Source of the DNA: Nematopogon swammerdamellus
Lineage: Eukaryota > Arthropoda > Insecta > Lepidoptera > Adelidae
Assembly: GCA_946902875.1 (NCBI GenBank)
Contig: OX336354.1
Location: 6,917,247-6,981,246 of the forward strand
Reading direction: 5' to 3'
DNA: 64,000 nt
Of the stretch, positions 31,501 to 35,605 are shown piece by piece. The position numbers were made by a program, and so were the translations under genes. The notes below the pieces were generated by a model. It saw nothing but the letters and a program-made list of their open reading frames with translations, ran no database searches and was not told the DNA's origin. Within the stretch, counting starts at the first letter, position 1. Each line of letters begins with the position of its first letter.

Positions 31501-32853
31501 GAGGCTCTTCACACCCCGAGGCCACGCTTCATCAGTTACACGAAGCGGAACAACCTCACGATGCTATACTTCAGGTAGGTACTGATGACCTCTTGCAGTG
31601 TTTCGCTTTCCTGGTATAATTTCATTGTTGTTCACGCTTCATCAGTTACACGAAGCGGAACAACCTCACGATGCTATACTTCAGGTAGGTACTGATGACC
31701 TCTTGCAGTGTTTCGCTTTCCTGGTATAATTTCATTGTTGTTATTATCCACCATATTAGCTAGGGTAATTTATGATAAAATTCAATACTATTGAATACTC
31801 TTCTTATGAACATGATTTTTGCAGGCCACCGAAGAGTTGCATGCCCGACTGGCGGCTGGCGGTGCAGGTCGCGGCGCACAGATGCCAACATCGGCTGCGG
31901 CCGACCTCCTAGACGATGCTGAGCTTCTGTTAGAAGACAGGGAGATTGATGCTGACCTTACAGGTAGAGCCTTCTTCTGATATCCCTGTAGAATTAGATA
32001 ATGATAGAGAGGGGAGATCATGATATCAAGGGATAAGGACAAGATGGTGTGCTAAAGAGCGACAGGGTAGCCACCTCACCTTGGCACGGTCCTTCCACCG
32101 AGTCATGGTGGTTCTTCGTGCCTTATTTATTAGTTACTAGTGATCTTGTCCGAATACTTTGTTAAACGTGGCGGTTGGTGTTGTGCATTAATTTACAAGA
32201 GTCCTTGCACCACAACACCGATTACTCTGCTCACTACTCTGATAGGAGTAAAGGACAGAAGAATAAGAGATATCTAAACTAATATTATAAAGAGGAAAAG
32301 TTTGTAAGTTTGGATGTAGGCGGTAATTTCCGAAAGTACTCATCCGATTTCAAAAATTATTTCACCAAATAAGATTATTTCACCACCAATATTATCTCGT
32401 TATAAAATAAAGGGGCTTTCCGTGGAGACCAATTTTCAACGAAAGTCGACAAAAACACGCTCAAGCGAATGCGTTTCTTACGAACGCTGCTGCCTCAACG
32501 GTAAGAAATGAAGAGAAAGAGAGAATATAAGTGGAGCGATCGTTTATTATAATTTTGCGTTTAAATCGGATTTGCTATTAAACCGAGTCTACCGTGAGCG
32601 AAGCCGCAAGTCGCCAGATAAAGTGATATGATAAATTTTGAAGTACTTTCCCTTCAAACTTGAGATTTATTACTATTTTGTGCAAAATTACCAATTAGAT
32701 TTTTTCTTTCCACTAGGTCCAGTGAACATCAGCACAAAGGCGAAACTCGTAGCACCTGGATTAGTGGCCCCGGGAACGGTGTCACTCACGTCAACGGAGC
32801 TGTACTTCGAAGTAGATGAGGAGGACCCGGAGTTTCAGAAGATAGATCCAGAG
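4477..32853 (+). CDS. rg: neurobeachin / rugose, internal part of gene (25 exons)
   Basis: BEACH-family scaffold protein; in Drosophila it is rugose, also known as the PKA-anchoring protein DAKAP550, and in mammals NBEA. Such proteins act at Golgi-derived and synaptic membranes in trafficking. I joined 25 exons using GT/AG sites and reading phase; together they give about 1,887 codons with no internal stop. The translated exons follow the order of fly and human neurobeachin: the ITPKGLDGPRP block, the DENLHDVLQ block, the [10 protein letters not shown] block, the IPEF.W...HQRLL core, the [10 protein letters not shown] block, the SQEWQNS and LINEGRLL blocks, and the [11 protein letters not shown] block. 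The N-terminus and the PH, BEACH and WD40 parts lie outside or were not found. No nearby homologue (LRBA) explains the match better, since the exon 7 start is very close to fly rugose. Introns are 100 bp to 1.9 kb and full of transposons. Confidence 0.95.
4730..5527. other. neurobeachin intron with a hairpin repeat
   Basis: Holds an imperfect inverted repeat at about 5390-5482: tagccttgcccc... against ...actaaggcta, with a tight core ggaggtgcca/tggcacctcc. This is typical of a small MITE. The rest is AT-rich with nothing recognised. Confidence 0.5.
5528..5670 (+). CDS. rg: neurobeachin exon 2
   Basis: Encodes the block from [11 protein letters not shown] through LLFLKQLIM to YLTTMHE, nearly the same as fly rugose. 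Acceptor ctcacag, donor gag|gtttgt. Enters in phase 1 (two bases complete the Asp codon) and leaves in phase 0. Confidence 0.93.
5969..6055 (+). CDS. rg: neurobeachin exon 3
   Basis: Short 29-codon exon, [20 protein letters not shown] to PAFDVK, flanked by ttccatacag and aag|gtgaat. The phase is 0 on both sides, so skipping would keep frame but remove a conserved helix pair. Confidence 0.93.
6400..6545. mobile_element. partial hairpin MITE (family of 30640 and 39808)
   Basis: Contains the family core cgtctctgtgcgacggggac, then gacgctctgcaaccggattg and tctctttctaaagct, shared with the copies at 30640-30782 and 39808-39988. The left arm is replaced by a separate short inverted repeat (acactctacagtctacacgtgt). 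Confidence 0.65.
6687..7008. repeat. tandem repeat, 74-bp unit, 4.3 copies
   Basis: Units begin gagataggagttatt at 6687, 6761, 6835, 6909 and 6983, exactly 74 bp apart and nearly identical, so recently expanded. They contain acctacatttcgtagcagtg. The array lies in the intron between neurobeachin exons 3 and 4. Confidence 0.95.
7121..7300 (+). mobile_element. LINE 3' tail (CR1/Jockey-like) with TATTC repeats
   Basis: Starts caggttgactggaagaaag, continues gataagtccgcc, then a caataaag signal and a run of ttctattctat. This is a typical lepidopteran LINE 3' end. A second copy with the same order is at 49137-49240. Confidence 0.7.
7527..7630 (+). CDS. rg: neurobeachin exon 4
   Basis: Reads [20 protein letters not shown] and ends in FFLSRSTH plus AA, completed by the first base of exon 5 to Lys. 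Acceptor cattacag, donor cataa|gtatgt. It belongs to the DUF4704/ARM-like region. Confidence 0.93.
7631..8656. other. AT-rich neurobeachin intron sequence
   Basis: Very AT-rich, with long runs of A and T and no repeat structure or coding signal that I recognise. The 78-codon - strand frame at 8157-8393 is low-complexity and unlikely to be a gene. Confidence 0.4.
8657..9051 (-). mobile_element. composite SINE with tRNA-like boxes and a 5S-rRNA-like segment, full-length
   Basis: Read on the - strand from 9051: gcctcgatagctcagtggtg (a tRNA A-box), then gttaagcaacgctgagcg and ggtcagtacttggatgggtg followed by accgc, which mirrors the 5S rRNA internal promoter. Next come gtggttcggattccac (B-box-like), a body with gggttggtaccaccgc and cacccggtgttatgggctga, and a poly-A tail at 8659-8676. 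It lies just upstream of neurobeachin exon 5. Other copies are at 10455, 49240 and 52045. Confidence 0.85.
9117..9307 (+). CDS. rg: neurobeachin exon 5
   Basis: Encodes [20 protein letters not shown] and ends at HFRLENP plus one base; exon 6 completes a Met codon (the conserved [11 protein letters not shown]). Acceptor ttccag, donor ccca|gtgagt. A composite SINE on the opposite strand ends only about 65 bp upstream of this exon. Confidence 0.93.
9644..9678. repeat. short perfect palindrome
   Basis: gttgccaatggtgtagt and its reverse complement around one central base. A small hairpin within a neurobeachin intron, probably the middle of a decayed MITE. Confidence 0.7.
10455..10856 (+). mobile_element. 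composite tRNA/5S-like SINE, second copy
   Basis: Has cgcggtcagtacttggatgg then gtgaccgctgaccgttgg, B-box-like aggttcggattcctcg, the body gggttggtaccaccggctga and ttcacccggtgttatgggct, ending in poly-A near 10845-10856. The tRNA-like head is diverged compared with the 9051 copy. It ends about 75 bp before neurobeachin exon 6. Confidence 0.8.
10931..11247 (+). CDS. rg: neurobeachin exon 6
   Basis: Encodes [20 protein letters not shown], then [35 protein letters not shown] and [17 protein letters not shown]: the end of the DUF4704 domain, almost identical to fly rugose. Acceptor tattgcag, donor aag|gtaagg, phase 0 at the 3' end. A LINE 3' tail on the - strand begins only a few bases after the donor. 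Confidence 0.95.
11262..11945 (-). mobile_element. Jockey-like LINE 3' fragment
   Basis: On the - strand the coding end (11938 to 11639) is followed by an AT-rich 3' UTR and a (TCTGAA)n tail at 11262-11283. The simple-repeat tail and the C-terminal peptide place it as a 5'-truncated non-LTR retrotransposon, inserted in the intron between exons 6 and 7. Confidence 0.7.
11639..11938 (-). pseudogene. non-LTR retrotransposon reverse transcriptase C-terminal fragment
   Basis: Reads [20 protein letters not shown], then [20 protein letters not shown] and [14 protein letters not shown]. The HNYNTRN...GPKLYN.LP.. arrangement is common after the RT domain of Jockey-type and related LINEs. The catalytic RT core is absent. 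Confidence 0.75.
12270..12830 (+). mobile_element. CR1/Jockey-like LINE 3' fragment
   Basis: A short coding end at 12274-12462 ([20 protein letters not shown] then [20 protein letters not shown]) is followed by a 3' UTR with gcctcgcggcattaag and caataaag, the signature of lepidopteran CR1-like LINE ends. It occupies the intron immediately before exon 7. Confidence 0.7.
12883..14605 (+). CDS. rg: neurobeachin exon 7, large acidic linker with PKA-anchoring motifs
   Basis: A 574-codon exon starting [19 protein letters not shown], the exact continuation of fly rugose, then PISTISGW. The rest is an Asp/Glu/Ser/Asn-rich linker that should be disordered. It holds two amphipathic helices that fit the RII-binding consensus of A-kinase anchoring proteins (13825-13887 and 14017-14064). 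The 3' edge is ctttg|gtgagt; the last base joins exon 8 as Glu. An in-frame AG 33 bp upstream (acceptor ending 12849) could lengthen the exon by 11 codons. The linker is poorly conserved between insects and vertebrates, as expected. Confidence 0.93.
13825..14064 (+). other. rg: two candidate PKA RII-binding amphipathic helices in neurobeachin exon 7
   Basis: The first segment, [12 protein letters not shown] (13831-13866), and the second, [12 protein letters not shown] (14026-14061), both fit the pattern hydrophobic-x-x-two hydrophobic-x-x-two hydrophobic-x-x-hydrophobic used by A-kinase anchoring proteins. They start about 65 residues apart in an otherwise acidic disordered stretch. Fly DAKAP550/rugose is known to carry two RII tethering sites in its central region, so the arrangement fits. 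Binding itself is inferred. Confidence 0.7.
14735..14877 (+). CDS. rg: neurobeachin exon 8 (start of DUF1088-type core)
   Basis: Encodes [20 protein letters not shown] then [17 protein letters not shown], matching the FSPGP...FRIPEFKW block of NBEA. Acceptor ttttcag, donor caa|gtatgt. Enters with two bases completing Glu and leaves in phase 0. Confidence 0.94.
15360..15524 (+). CDS. rg: neurobeachin exon 9
   Basis: Encodes [20 protein letters not shown] to [19 protein letters not shown], the conserved DUF1088 region. Acceptor atgtttcag, donor aat|gtgagt. Phase 0 on both sides. Confidence 0.95.
15580..15730 (+). mobile_element. LINE C-terminal fragment, short and decayed
   Basis: Contains ggtctcgggaccttcgagag then gtacctgtcaggccggtacg and attcgcaacc, corresponding to the 3' coding end of the LINE better kept at 35046-35603. 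The frame is broken. The rest of this intron to exon 10 is AT-rich. Confidence 0.55.
16084..16263 (+). CDS. rg: neurobeachin exon 10
   Basis: Encodes [20 protein letters not shown], then [20 protein letters not shown] and ILRQCLRL, matching human ELENIEVTQGMSAE and the [14 protein letters not shown] block. Acceptor ccatacag, donor ctc|gtgagt, phase 0. Confidence 0.95.
16264..16900. other. neurobeachin intron, no clear feature
   Basis: Begins with a donor-side open frame that is only read-through. There are short direct repeats of gagatattatac around 16440-16500. No coding or RNA gene signal. Confidence 0.4.
16901..17070. mobile_element. short repeat shared with the 51.4-kb palindrome
   Basis: Shares ctttactcacggtt, cgagctatgttgctcgac and gggccaagcgtatggcccat, then gagcactctgcc, with 51389-51598. 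Here it is a single copy with a different right half. This shows a dispersed family of which the 51-kb copy is an inverted dimer. Confidence 0.7.
17593..17796. mobile_element. long-hairpin MITE
   Basis: Left arm atagtgccaccaggaa...gatgcgtgggaaatatgcga pairs with right tcgcatatttcccacgcatc...ttcctggtggcactat. The inner arm aagggacgtgaactttcg pairs with cgaaagttcacgtccctt. A bulge of about 15 nt sits in the right arm. No coding capacity. Confidence 0.8.
18180..18275 (+). CDS. rg: neurobeachin exon 11
   Basis: A 32-codon exon, [20 protein letters not shown] then [10 protein letters not shown]; the Cys-rich VRNCLECRQRQR motif is typical of neurobeachin. Acceptor gccctttag, donor aag|gtatgg. It is short and not visible as a long ORF; I placed it from the protein match and phase. 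Confidence 0.93.
18276..19022. other. neurobeachin intron, unassigned
   Basis: The last part (18730-18955) is GC-richer, open on both strands and probably a decayed transposon, but I recognise no domain. The remainder is AT-rich. Confidence 0.35.
19023..19130 (+). CDS. rg: neurobeachin exon 12
   Basis: Encodes [20 protein letters not shown] then [16 protein letters not shown], equal to human SPIKDPDRLLQDVDINRLRA. Acceptor aatttatcag, donor gtt|gtacgt, phase 0 both sides. Confidence 0.94.
19215..20175 (+). mobile_element. nested TE fragments: (ACAG)n element, then LINE C-terminal end
   Basis: 19215-19570 carries cacggagggttcc, acggttcaaaagatacagcc and (ACAG)n, like the element at 34649-35040. 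From 19680 to 19865 the LINE 3' coding end appears (ttctggaaaacattccctac, ggtccttcaagagaggcgtg). The LINE 3' end proper, cacatgtcgtgcc plus poly-A, reappears only at 20149-20176, so about 250 bp were inserted between. It ends 29 bp before neurobeachin exon 13. Confidence 0.6.
20205..20385 (+). CDS. rg: neurobeachin exon 13
   Basis: Encodes [20 protein letters not shown] then [14 protein letters not shown], one of the most conserved blocks, followed by a Pro/Ala-rich insect tail. Donor cacg|gtcagt leaves one base, so it can splice either to cassette exon 14 or straight to exon 15. Confidence 0.95.
20426..20817. repeat. array of short inverted half-units (ttcgcccttttaaca / aaaagggcgaataaacca)
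   Basis: Starts about 40 bp after the exon 13 donor. Units of about 66 bp begin near 20462, 20528 and 20591, each with ttcgccctttt facing a later aaaagggc(g/a)aa. Later units are more diverged. Because the two motifs are reverse complements, adjacent units can fold into hairpins. Confidence 0.75.
20818..22171. other. AT-rich neurobeachin intron sequence
   Basis: Long AT-rich stretch with no recognised element, repeat array or coding signal. Confidence 0.4.
22302..22601 (+). CDS. rg: neurobeachin exon 14, His/Asn-rich putative cassette exon
   Basis: A 300-nt segment with matching phase at both ends (two bases in, one base out), so including or skipping it keeps frame. It reads [20 protein letters not shown] followed by a His-, Asn- and Gln-rich low-complexity stretch. 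Donor gcgcag|gtaatg. The acceptor gtcggacag has a poor pyrimidine tract, which suggests regulated use. I have no homologue to confirm it, so it rests on open frame, codon quality and phase. Reading past the donor, the frame stays open for 23 more codons, then stops at a TAG formed at the edge of a MITE. Confidence 0.65.
22675..22933. mobile_element. TA-flanked MITE, copy 1 (Tc1/mariner-like or similar)
   Basis: About 259 bp with inverted ends of about 50 bp: gagagcgtttgaactaaatg at the left and gatttagttgaaacgctctt at the right, flanked by TA on both sides (22673, 22934). The inner part has a hairpin around tatttaccgtataatcaata. The TA target fits Tc1/mariner-type transposition. A second copy is at 25784-26038. 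Confidence 0.85.
23557..23645 (+). CDS. rg: neurobeachin exon 15
   Basis: Encodes [20 protein letters not shown] then NELDSPSIK, acidic. Acceptor aaattacag, donor aag|gttagt. Enters with two bases that complete Asp after the final base of exon 13 or 14 and leaves in phase 0. Placed by splice sites and phase, with weaker homology support. Confidence 0.85.
23646..24855. other. neurobeachin intron with two small hairpins
   Basis: There are inverted repeats at about 23859-23893 (gggacctctgg/ccagaggtccc) and 24369-24397 (aaccgtagatt/aatctacggtt). From 24640 to 24855 the sequence is GC-richer and leads into the acceptor of exon 16. No further feature seen. Confidence 0.45.
24856..25077 (+). CDS. 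rg: neurobeachin exon 16
   Basis: Seventy-four codons starting [20 protein letters not shown] and ending LKALQKIK, charged linker. Acceptor ggtgttag after a pyrimidine-rich tract, donor aag|gttagt, phase 0. A second AG at 24866-24867 would shorten the exon by 12 nt in frame. Confidence 0.85.
25784..26038. mobile_element. TA-flanked MITE, copy 2
   Basis: Same family as 22675-22933, better preserved: left gagagcgtttcaactaaatc, right gatttagttgaaacgctctc, TA at 25782 and 26039. The high likeness of the two copies suggests recent activity. It lies in the intron between exons 16 and 17. Confidence 0.87.
26809..26919 (+). CDS. rg: neurobeachin exon 17
   Basis: Encodes [20 protein letters not shown] to ALDDNKLQ, acidic Ser/Asn-rich linker. 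Acceptor ggtcccag, donor cag|gtttta (weak after the GT). Phase 0 on both sides, so it could be skipped without loss of frame. Confidence 0.8.
26990..27230 (+). mobile_element. SINE fragment with poly-A
   Basis: Has gggttggtaccaccg followed by a variant body and ends ggattacataaaaaaata. The ggttggtaccacc motif is shared with the composite SINE body. The promoter part is absent. Confidence 0.5.
27511..27637 (+). CDS. rg: neurobeachin exon 18
   Basis: Encodes [20 protein letters not shown] to RDQEGNIHE plus one base. Acceptor cacatttcag, donor gaag|gttaat. The leftover base is completed by the small exon 19 at 27783. Confidence 0.88.
27783..27883 (+). CDS. rg: neurobeachin exon 19 (small, Gln/His-rich)
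   Basis: Found because exon 18 ends in phase 1 and exon 20 starts in phase 0, so an exon of 3n+2 bases was required. This 101-nt segment has acceptor atatttctag and donor tcg|gtatta and reads [20 protein letters not shown] then [14 protein letters not shown]. It mends the frame exactly. It is too short to stand out as an ORF and has no homology support of its own. Confidence 0.8.
28126..28342 (+). CDS. rg: neurobeachin exon 20
   Basis: Encodes a variable start ([13 protein letters not shown]) then [20 protein letters not shown] and [20 protein letters not shown], matching human KLERALEKVAPLLREIFVDF. Acceptor caaaacag, donor aaag|gtattg; the final base joins exon 21 as Gly. Confidence 0.95.
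28472..28808. mobile_element. MITE with long terminal inverted repeats
   Basis: Left gtaggtaagtggggtcattt and ataccttttgtcaga are mirrored by right tctgacaaaaggtat and aaatgaccccacttacctac. Outer ends acaggtgttcgg and aacaccctgt are imperfect. It lies between exons 20 and 21. Confidence 0.75.
28956..29191 (+). CDS. rg: neurobeachin exon 21
   Basis: Encodes [20 protein letters not shown], then [20 protein letters not shown] and [20 protein letters not shown], near-identical to human NBEA. Acceptor ttcacag, donor gag|gtgaga, phase 0 at the 3' end. Confidence 0.96.
29530..29735 (+). mobile_element. SINE-like fragment with A-rich end
   Basis: Ends ttggtttacataaaaaaacc, like the 3' end of other SINE fragments here; the preceding 150 bp are not recognised. 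Weak call based on the tail. Confidence 0.35.
30000..30606 (+). mobile_element. PIF/Harbinger-type transposon, internally deleted
   Basis: Terminal inverted repeats tgggtccccgaggcgatcaa and ttgatcgtctcggggaccca continue for about 40 bp and are flanked by a TTA target duplication (29997-29999 and 30607-30609), the PIF/Harbinger signature. At 607 bp it has no transposase but keeps a MADF-domain remnant. Internal copies of cttgacg/caagt add sub-terminal repeats. Confidence 0.85.
30239..30490 (+). pseudogene. MADF (Myb/SANT-like) domain remnant in a Harbinger-type element
   Basis: Reads [20 protein letters not shown], then [17 protein letters not shown], matching the MADF pattern of a helix with LYR...LW followed by S..Y.D...R. 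MADF proteins are the DNA-binding partner encoded by PIF/Harbinger transposons. The frame is open upstream ([13 protein letters not shown]) and runs on into the right inverted repeat, so the domain is cut short. Confidence 0.75.
30640..30782. mobile_element. hairpin MITE, copy adjacent to exon 22
   Basis: Arms agctttagaaagagacaatc and gattgtctctttctaaagct enclose gtccctgt and acagggac motifs. Same family as 6400 and 39808. It sits directly beside the Harbinger-type element and 44 bp before exon 22. Confidence 0.8.
30827..30969 (+). CDS. rg: neurobeachin exon 22
   Basis: Encodes [20 protein letters not shown] then [15 protein letters not shown], matching human ADRREEEKMCDHLISAAKHR. Acceptor tttctacag. 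The donor gcgg|gtttgt is not a strong site but is the only one that keeps the HHAG...FWKLD frame; the exon ends in phase 2. Confidence 0.9.
31427..31574 (+). CDS. rg: neurobeachin exon 23
   Basis: Encodes [20 protein letters not shown] then [20 protein letters not shown], equal to human DFWRLDYWEDDLRRRRRFVR. The acceptor is a NAGNAG site (ccagcagg), so the exon may begin at 31427 or 31430, differing by one Arg codon. Donor cag|gtaggt. The last 52 bases and the donor are duplicated in tandem just downstream. Confidence 0.93.
31523..31742. repeat. 110-bp perfect tandem duplication across an exon-intron border
   Basis: 31523-31632 and 31633-31742 are identical, each containing cacgcttcatcagttacacg, cacgatgctatacttcag and the donor gtaggt. 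The first copy holds the real 3' end of neurobeachin exon 23; the second is in the intron. Using the second donor would add 110 nt and shift the frame into a stop at 31617. Confidence 0.95.
31825..31963 (+). CDS. rg: neurobeachin exon 24
   Basis: Encodes [20 protein letters not shown], then [20 protein letters not shown], an acidic stretch corresponding to human ELMLEGDDDAVSLLQEKEID. Acceptor tttttgcag, donor acag|gtagag; leaves one base for Gly with exon 25. Confidence 0.93.
32278..32640. mobile_element. lepidopteran intronic repeat, one fragment
   Basis: Begins aatattataaagaggaaaag then ttggatgtaggcggtaattt and ends near accgtgagcgaagccgcaag. The two end phrases are typical of a dispersed moth repeat; the phrase near 56310 (accgtgagcggagctacggg) is the same family. 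No coding content. Confidence 0.5.
32717..32853 (+). CDS. rg: neurobeachin exon 25 (entry to PH-BEACH module)
   Basis: Encodes [20 protein letters not shown] then [20 protein letters not shown] and QKIDPE, the first strands of the PH-like domain before BEACH (human TLSITTTEIYFEVDEDDSAF). Acceptor ttccactag, donor gag|gtgagt, phase 0. The next expected block, containing HGKW, was not found in the remaining window. Confidence 0.95.
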
Positions 32854-32953
32854 GTGAGTCGACTCTGCCATTTTTTGTTATCCTGGTACCAACGTATGTA
32901 AGGTAGGCCCTAGACGACGATGCTAGACGATCAATGTTATTTATTACGCAATA

Positions 32954-33030
32954 TCATGAATTGCCCAAAGAGATTGTATTACGTCGCTGCGCTCCTCAGC
33001 GACGTAATACAAACTCTTTGGAATTGCCCA
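32954..33030. repeat. hairpin repeat
   Basis: gtattacgtcgctg pairs with cagcgacgtaatac across a 7-nt loop, extended by aaagag/ctcttt and ttgccc/gggcaa-like arms. MITE-like hairpin. Confidence 0.65.
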
Positions 33031-34190
33031 ATACCACAGCCAATACTGTTGAATGTTTAGGAATAAGTATTGAAGTTTGCGCAATGATTGCACAAAAGTT
33101 AAACGAGTTTAAATTTTATTGATCATATTTTTTTATATTGTATCCATATTTTATATTGTATCGTCGTATTAATTTTTAACATCTGTGTTTAGCTTTTGAA
33201 GGACGAGAATTTCACGCGCGTTATGTTATTGCGTGAAAAATATTTACTGTTGGGGTTCAACCGCCTATTCAATACTATTGCGCAATAAAAGTATGGCACA
33301 ATTATATTGTAGGTGTAATAGGTGTACGGCCCTCCTCAATAACATACATACGTAGTAATCATACAATTAAGTTAGTACAAACAAAATCCAAGACCTAGAA
33401 TAGTAAATTCAAAAAAACCTCTACGTCAAACAAAAGGTCAAGCTATTTCAATTCAATCCAACTTTTTTTGTTACAATGTGTACCAGAAAAATCGATTTAA
33501 CGAGAAAAGATTGATATGGAAATAAAAATGTAAAAAATCAATCTCGAAAACCCTCCCAACAAGACGTTCAATAAAAAAATCCGCATTTCCGTAAAGCGAC
33601 AAATGTGTTGTCATCTTTCCTTTGTTATTCTAACTCAAGAGTGCGCGATCGATCGCCTACCCATTGTCCGTGGACCGTGCGTGTAAAATAAGACGGCAAT
33701 AAACTGATATTGGTATAAAATAATAAGTAGGTAATAATAATGGAAGGTAACCAAATACGAGGTACTTAAGCAAACAGTACAATAAGGCGCGGCGCAGCCC
33801 CGCGGCGCCGAGGCGTTTCGTGGCGGACGGGCGCGCGGCGCGCGGGCGCCACGCTATAGGGATGGCAAATTATATTTCGAAATATCGATGTCGATAAATC
33901 TAATCATTTATTATGTTAAGATTGTTTTCGATGGCGAAATCGATAAGCGGTTTCCAATAGCGGCAAACATTATATATATATGGCCGTTTGTAGTAGCGAA
34001 ACTACTCATTCATTACAGGCGCTAAATCTTCTGAATTTCTTCCGAAGCCGGCATCCGAGATAGCCTAGCGATTTGGCTGAGCTGTCTTACAAAATATCGT
34101 AATAGTGAGTTTTAAGTTGTTTGCAAAATAAACATTTATTGATTTTGTATGTAGATTAAGCAGACTTTGAAAGTACGTATGTTAGGTTTT
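33031..34190. other. intron or intergenic, with a GC-rich patch
   Basis: Mostly AT-rich; 33780-33855 is a sharp GC/CpG-rich patch (ggcgcggcgcagccccgcgg) followed by atcgat-rich sequence. A similar change in composition occurs at 35640-35830. No gene or repeat identified. Confidence 0.4.
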
Positions 34191-34431
34191 TCATTAGTAG
34201 GTAATAGTACGCTAAGGGGAGTATGTGTATCGGATACTGATCACGTTCCCCATACCTATTATATTTTTTTCGGATATAAAATACCTACCATTCCTACTAA
34301 AATAATAGTTTTTGAACAATTATTTCATAGCATGGGTAGGTATTTGATATCGGAAAATAATAATAGGTATGGGGAACGTGATCAGTATCTGATACACATA
34401 CTCCCCTTAGCGTACTATTACCTACTAATGA
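34191..34431. mobile_element. MITE with 70-bp inverted arms
   Basis: Left tcattagtaggtaatagtac then gctaaggggagtatgtgtat and gatcacgttccccataccta is mirrored at 34360-34431. Loop about 98 nt. No coding capacity; arms nearly perfect. Confidence 0.85.
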
Positions 34432-34644
34432 AAGAGCTCATATATAGGTACTCTTTCAAAGGCACAACTTCTGTTATTGTCAATGTTGATGATGCCTCTG
34501 ATTTGCCACATAAATAACTAAATGAATTGTTTCGTTTTTTTTTATGGAAAGCCATATTGTGGCATCGTTATACCTACGAGTAGGTGTCGATGCCCATGGC
34601 CCATGGACATTCTGTGATGCACTAATTTTCCTTTCACGTAAATA

Positions 34645-35040
34645 AAAACCGGTCAAGTGCGAGTGGAACTCGCGCACCGAGGGTTCCGTGTCGCCATGTC
34701 ATGGTTAGCGCCACTCACGCCATCCATCTATGGTGTGTTATGCAATGCTTCATGTTAGTTAAATGTCATGATTAGTTCAAATGCTTCACGCTCTTTTCGG
34801 TAGATGGCGCGCGCGCATACACGTTTTGGTTTCTTCTATGGGGATCACCGTGAATTTTTTTCTTTTTATTTTTTTTATTTTTTGTTGTTATATCGGCCAT
34901 AATAACACATATCTGTGAAAATTTTAGCGGGCTACCTATTACGGTTCAAGAGATACAGCCATCGGACAGACAGACAGACAGACCGACAGACAGACGGCGT
35001 AGGCTTAGTAATAGGGTCCCGTACCGGATACAGAACCCTA
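34645..35040 (+). mobile_element. dispersed element with (ACAG)n
   Basis: Starts aaccggtcaagtgcgagtgg, continues cgcgcaccgagggttccgtg, then cggccataataacacat, ggttcaagagatacagcc, (ACAG)n and gggtcccgtacc near the end. A related copy is at 19215-19570 and a - strand fragment at 50840-50960. Confidence 0.6.
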
Positions 35041-35045
35041 AAAAG

Positions 35046-35603
35046 TACTGTGGAAATAATCAACTGGAGTACTGCTCGCACTTGTGGGATGGCTCAGCTA
35101 AATACCAGCTTGCGCCGCTAGACTCAATCCAGCGTCGTGCCGTGCGACTGGTGGGTGACCCCGTGGTGTCCCGCGACTTAGAACCACTGCAACTCCGTAG
35201 GGACGTCGGCTCCCTGAGTGTGTTCTATCGTTTATTTCATGGGGAGTGTTCGGAGGAGCTGTTTAACGCGATTCCGTCGTCCCCATTCCACCTCCGCACT
35301 ACGCGTACTGGGCAGGGGATGCACCCCTATTCAATCGACCTACCGAGGATGCGCACCAACCGGTTCTGTAGGTCTTTTATTCACAGAACCGGGAAAATGT
35401 GGAACGCACTTCCTGCCCATCTATTTCCTCCCAAGTACAGTCTGGGGTTTTTCAAAAGGGGCGTGAAAAGGCTCCTGTCAGGCCGGCATGACATTCGCAA
35501 TCCCCGTGCATCACAGAATGTCCATGGGCATCGTTAGACACCTACTTGTAGGTGTAACGATGCCACATGTCGCGCTATCGATAAAAAAAAAAAAAAAAAA
35601 AAA
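35046..35603 (+). mobile_element. CR1/Jockey-like LINE 3' end with poly-A
   Basis: The coding end is followed by a short 3' UTR (cgatgccacatgtcgcgcta) and a 22-base poly-A at 35582-35603. Strongly 5'-truncated, as is usual for LINEs. Best-preserved member of the family with fragments at 15580, 19680 and 52176. Confidence 0.82.
35062..35537 (+). pseudogene. LINE reverse transcriptase C-terminal region
   Basis: Reads EYCSHLWDGSAKYQLAPLDS then IQRRAVRLVGDPVVSRDLEP, LSVFYRLFHGECSEELFNAI and TGKMWNALPAHLFPPKYSLG. The LEYCSHLW...D..QRRA.RL.G pattern marks the segment just after the RT fingers/palm of Jockey/CR1-like LINEs. The catalytic core is missing, so it is not functional, though this fragment has no stop. 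Confidence 0.85.
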
Positions 35604-35605
35604 AC

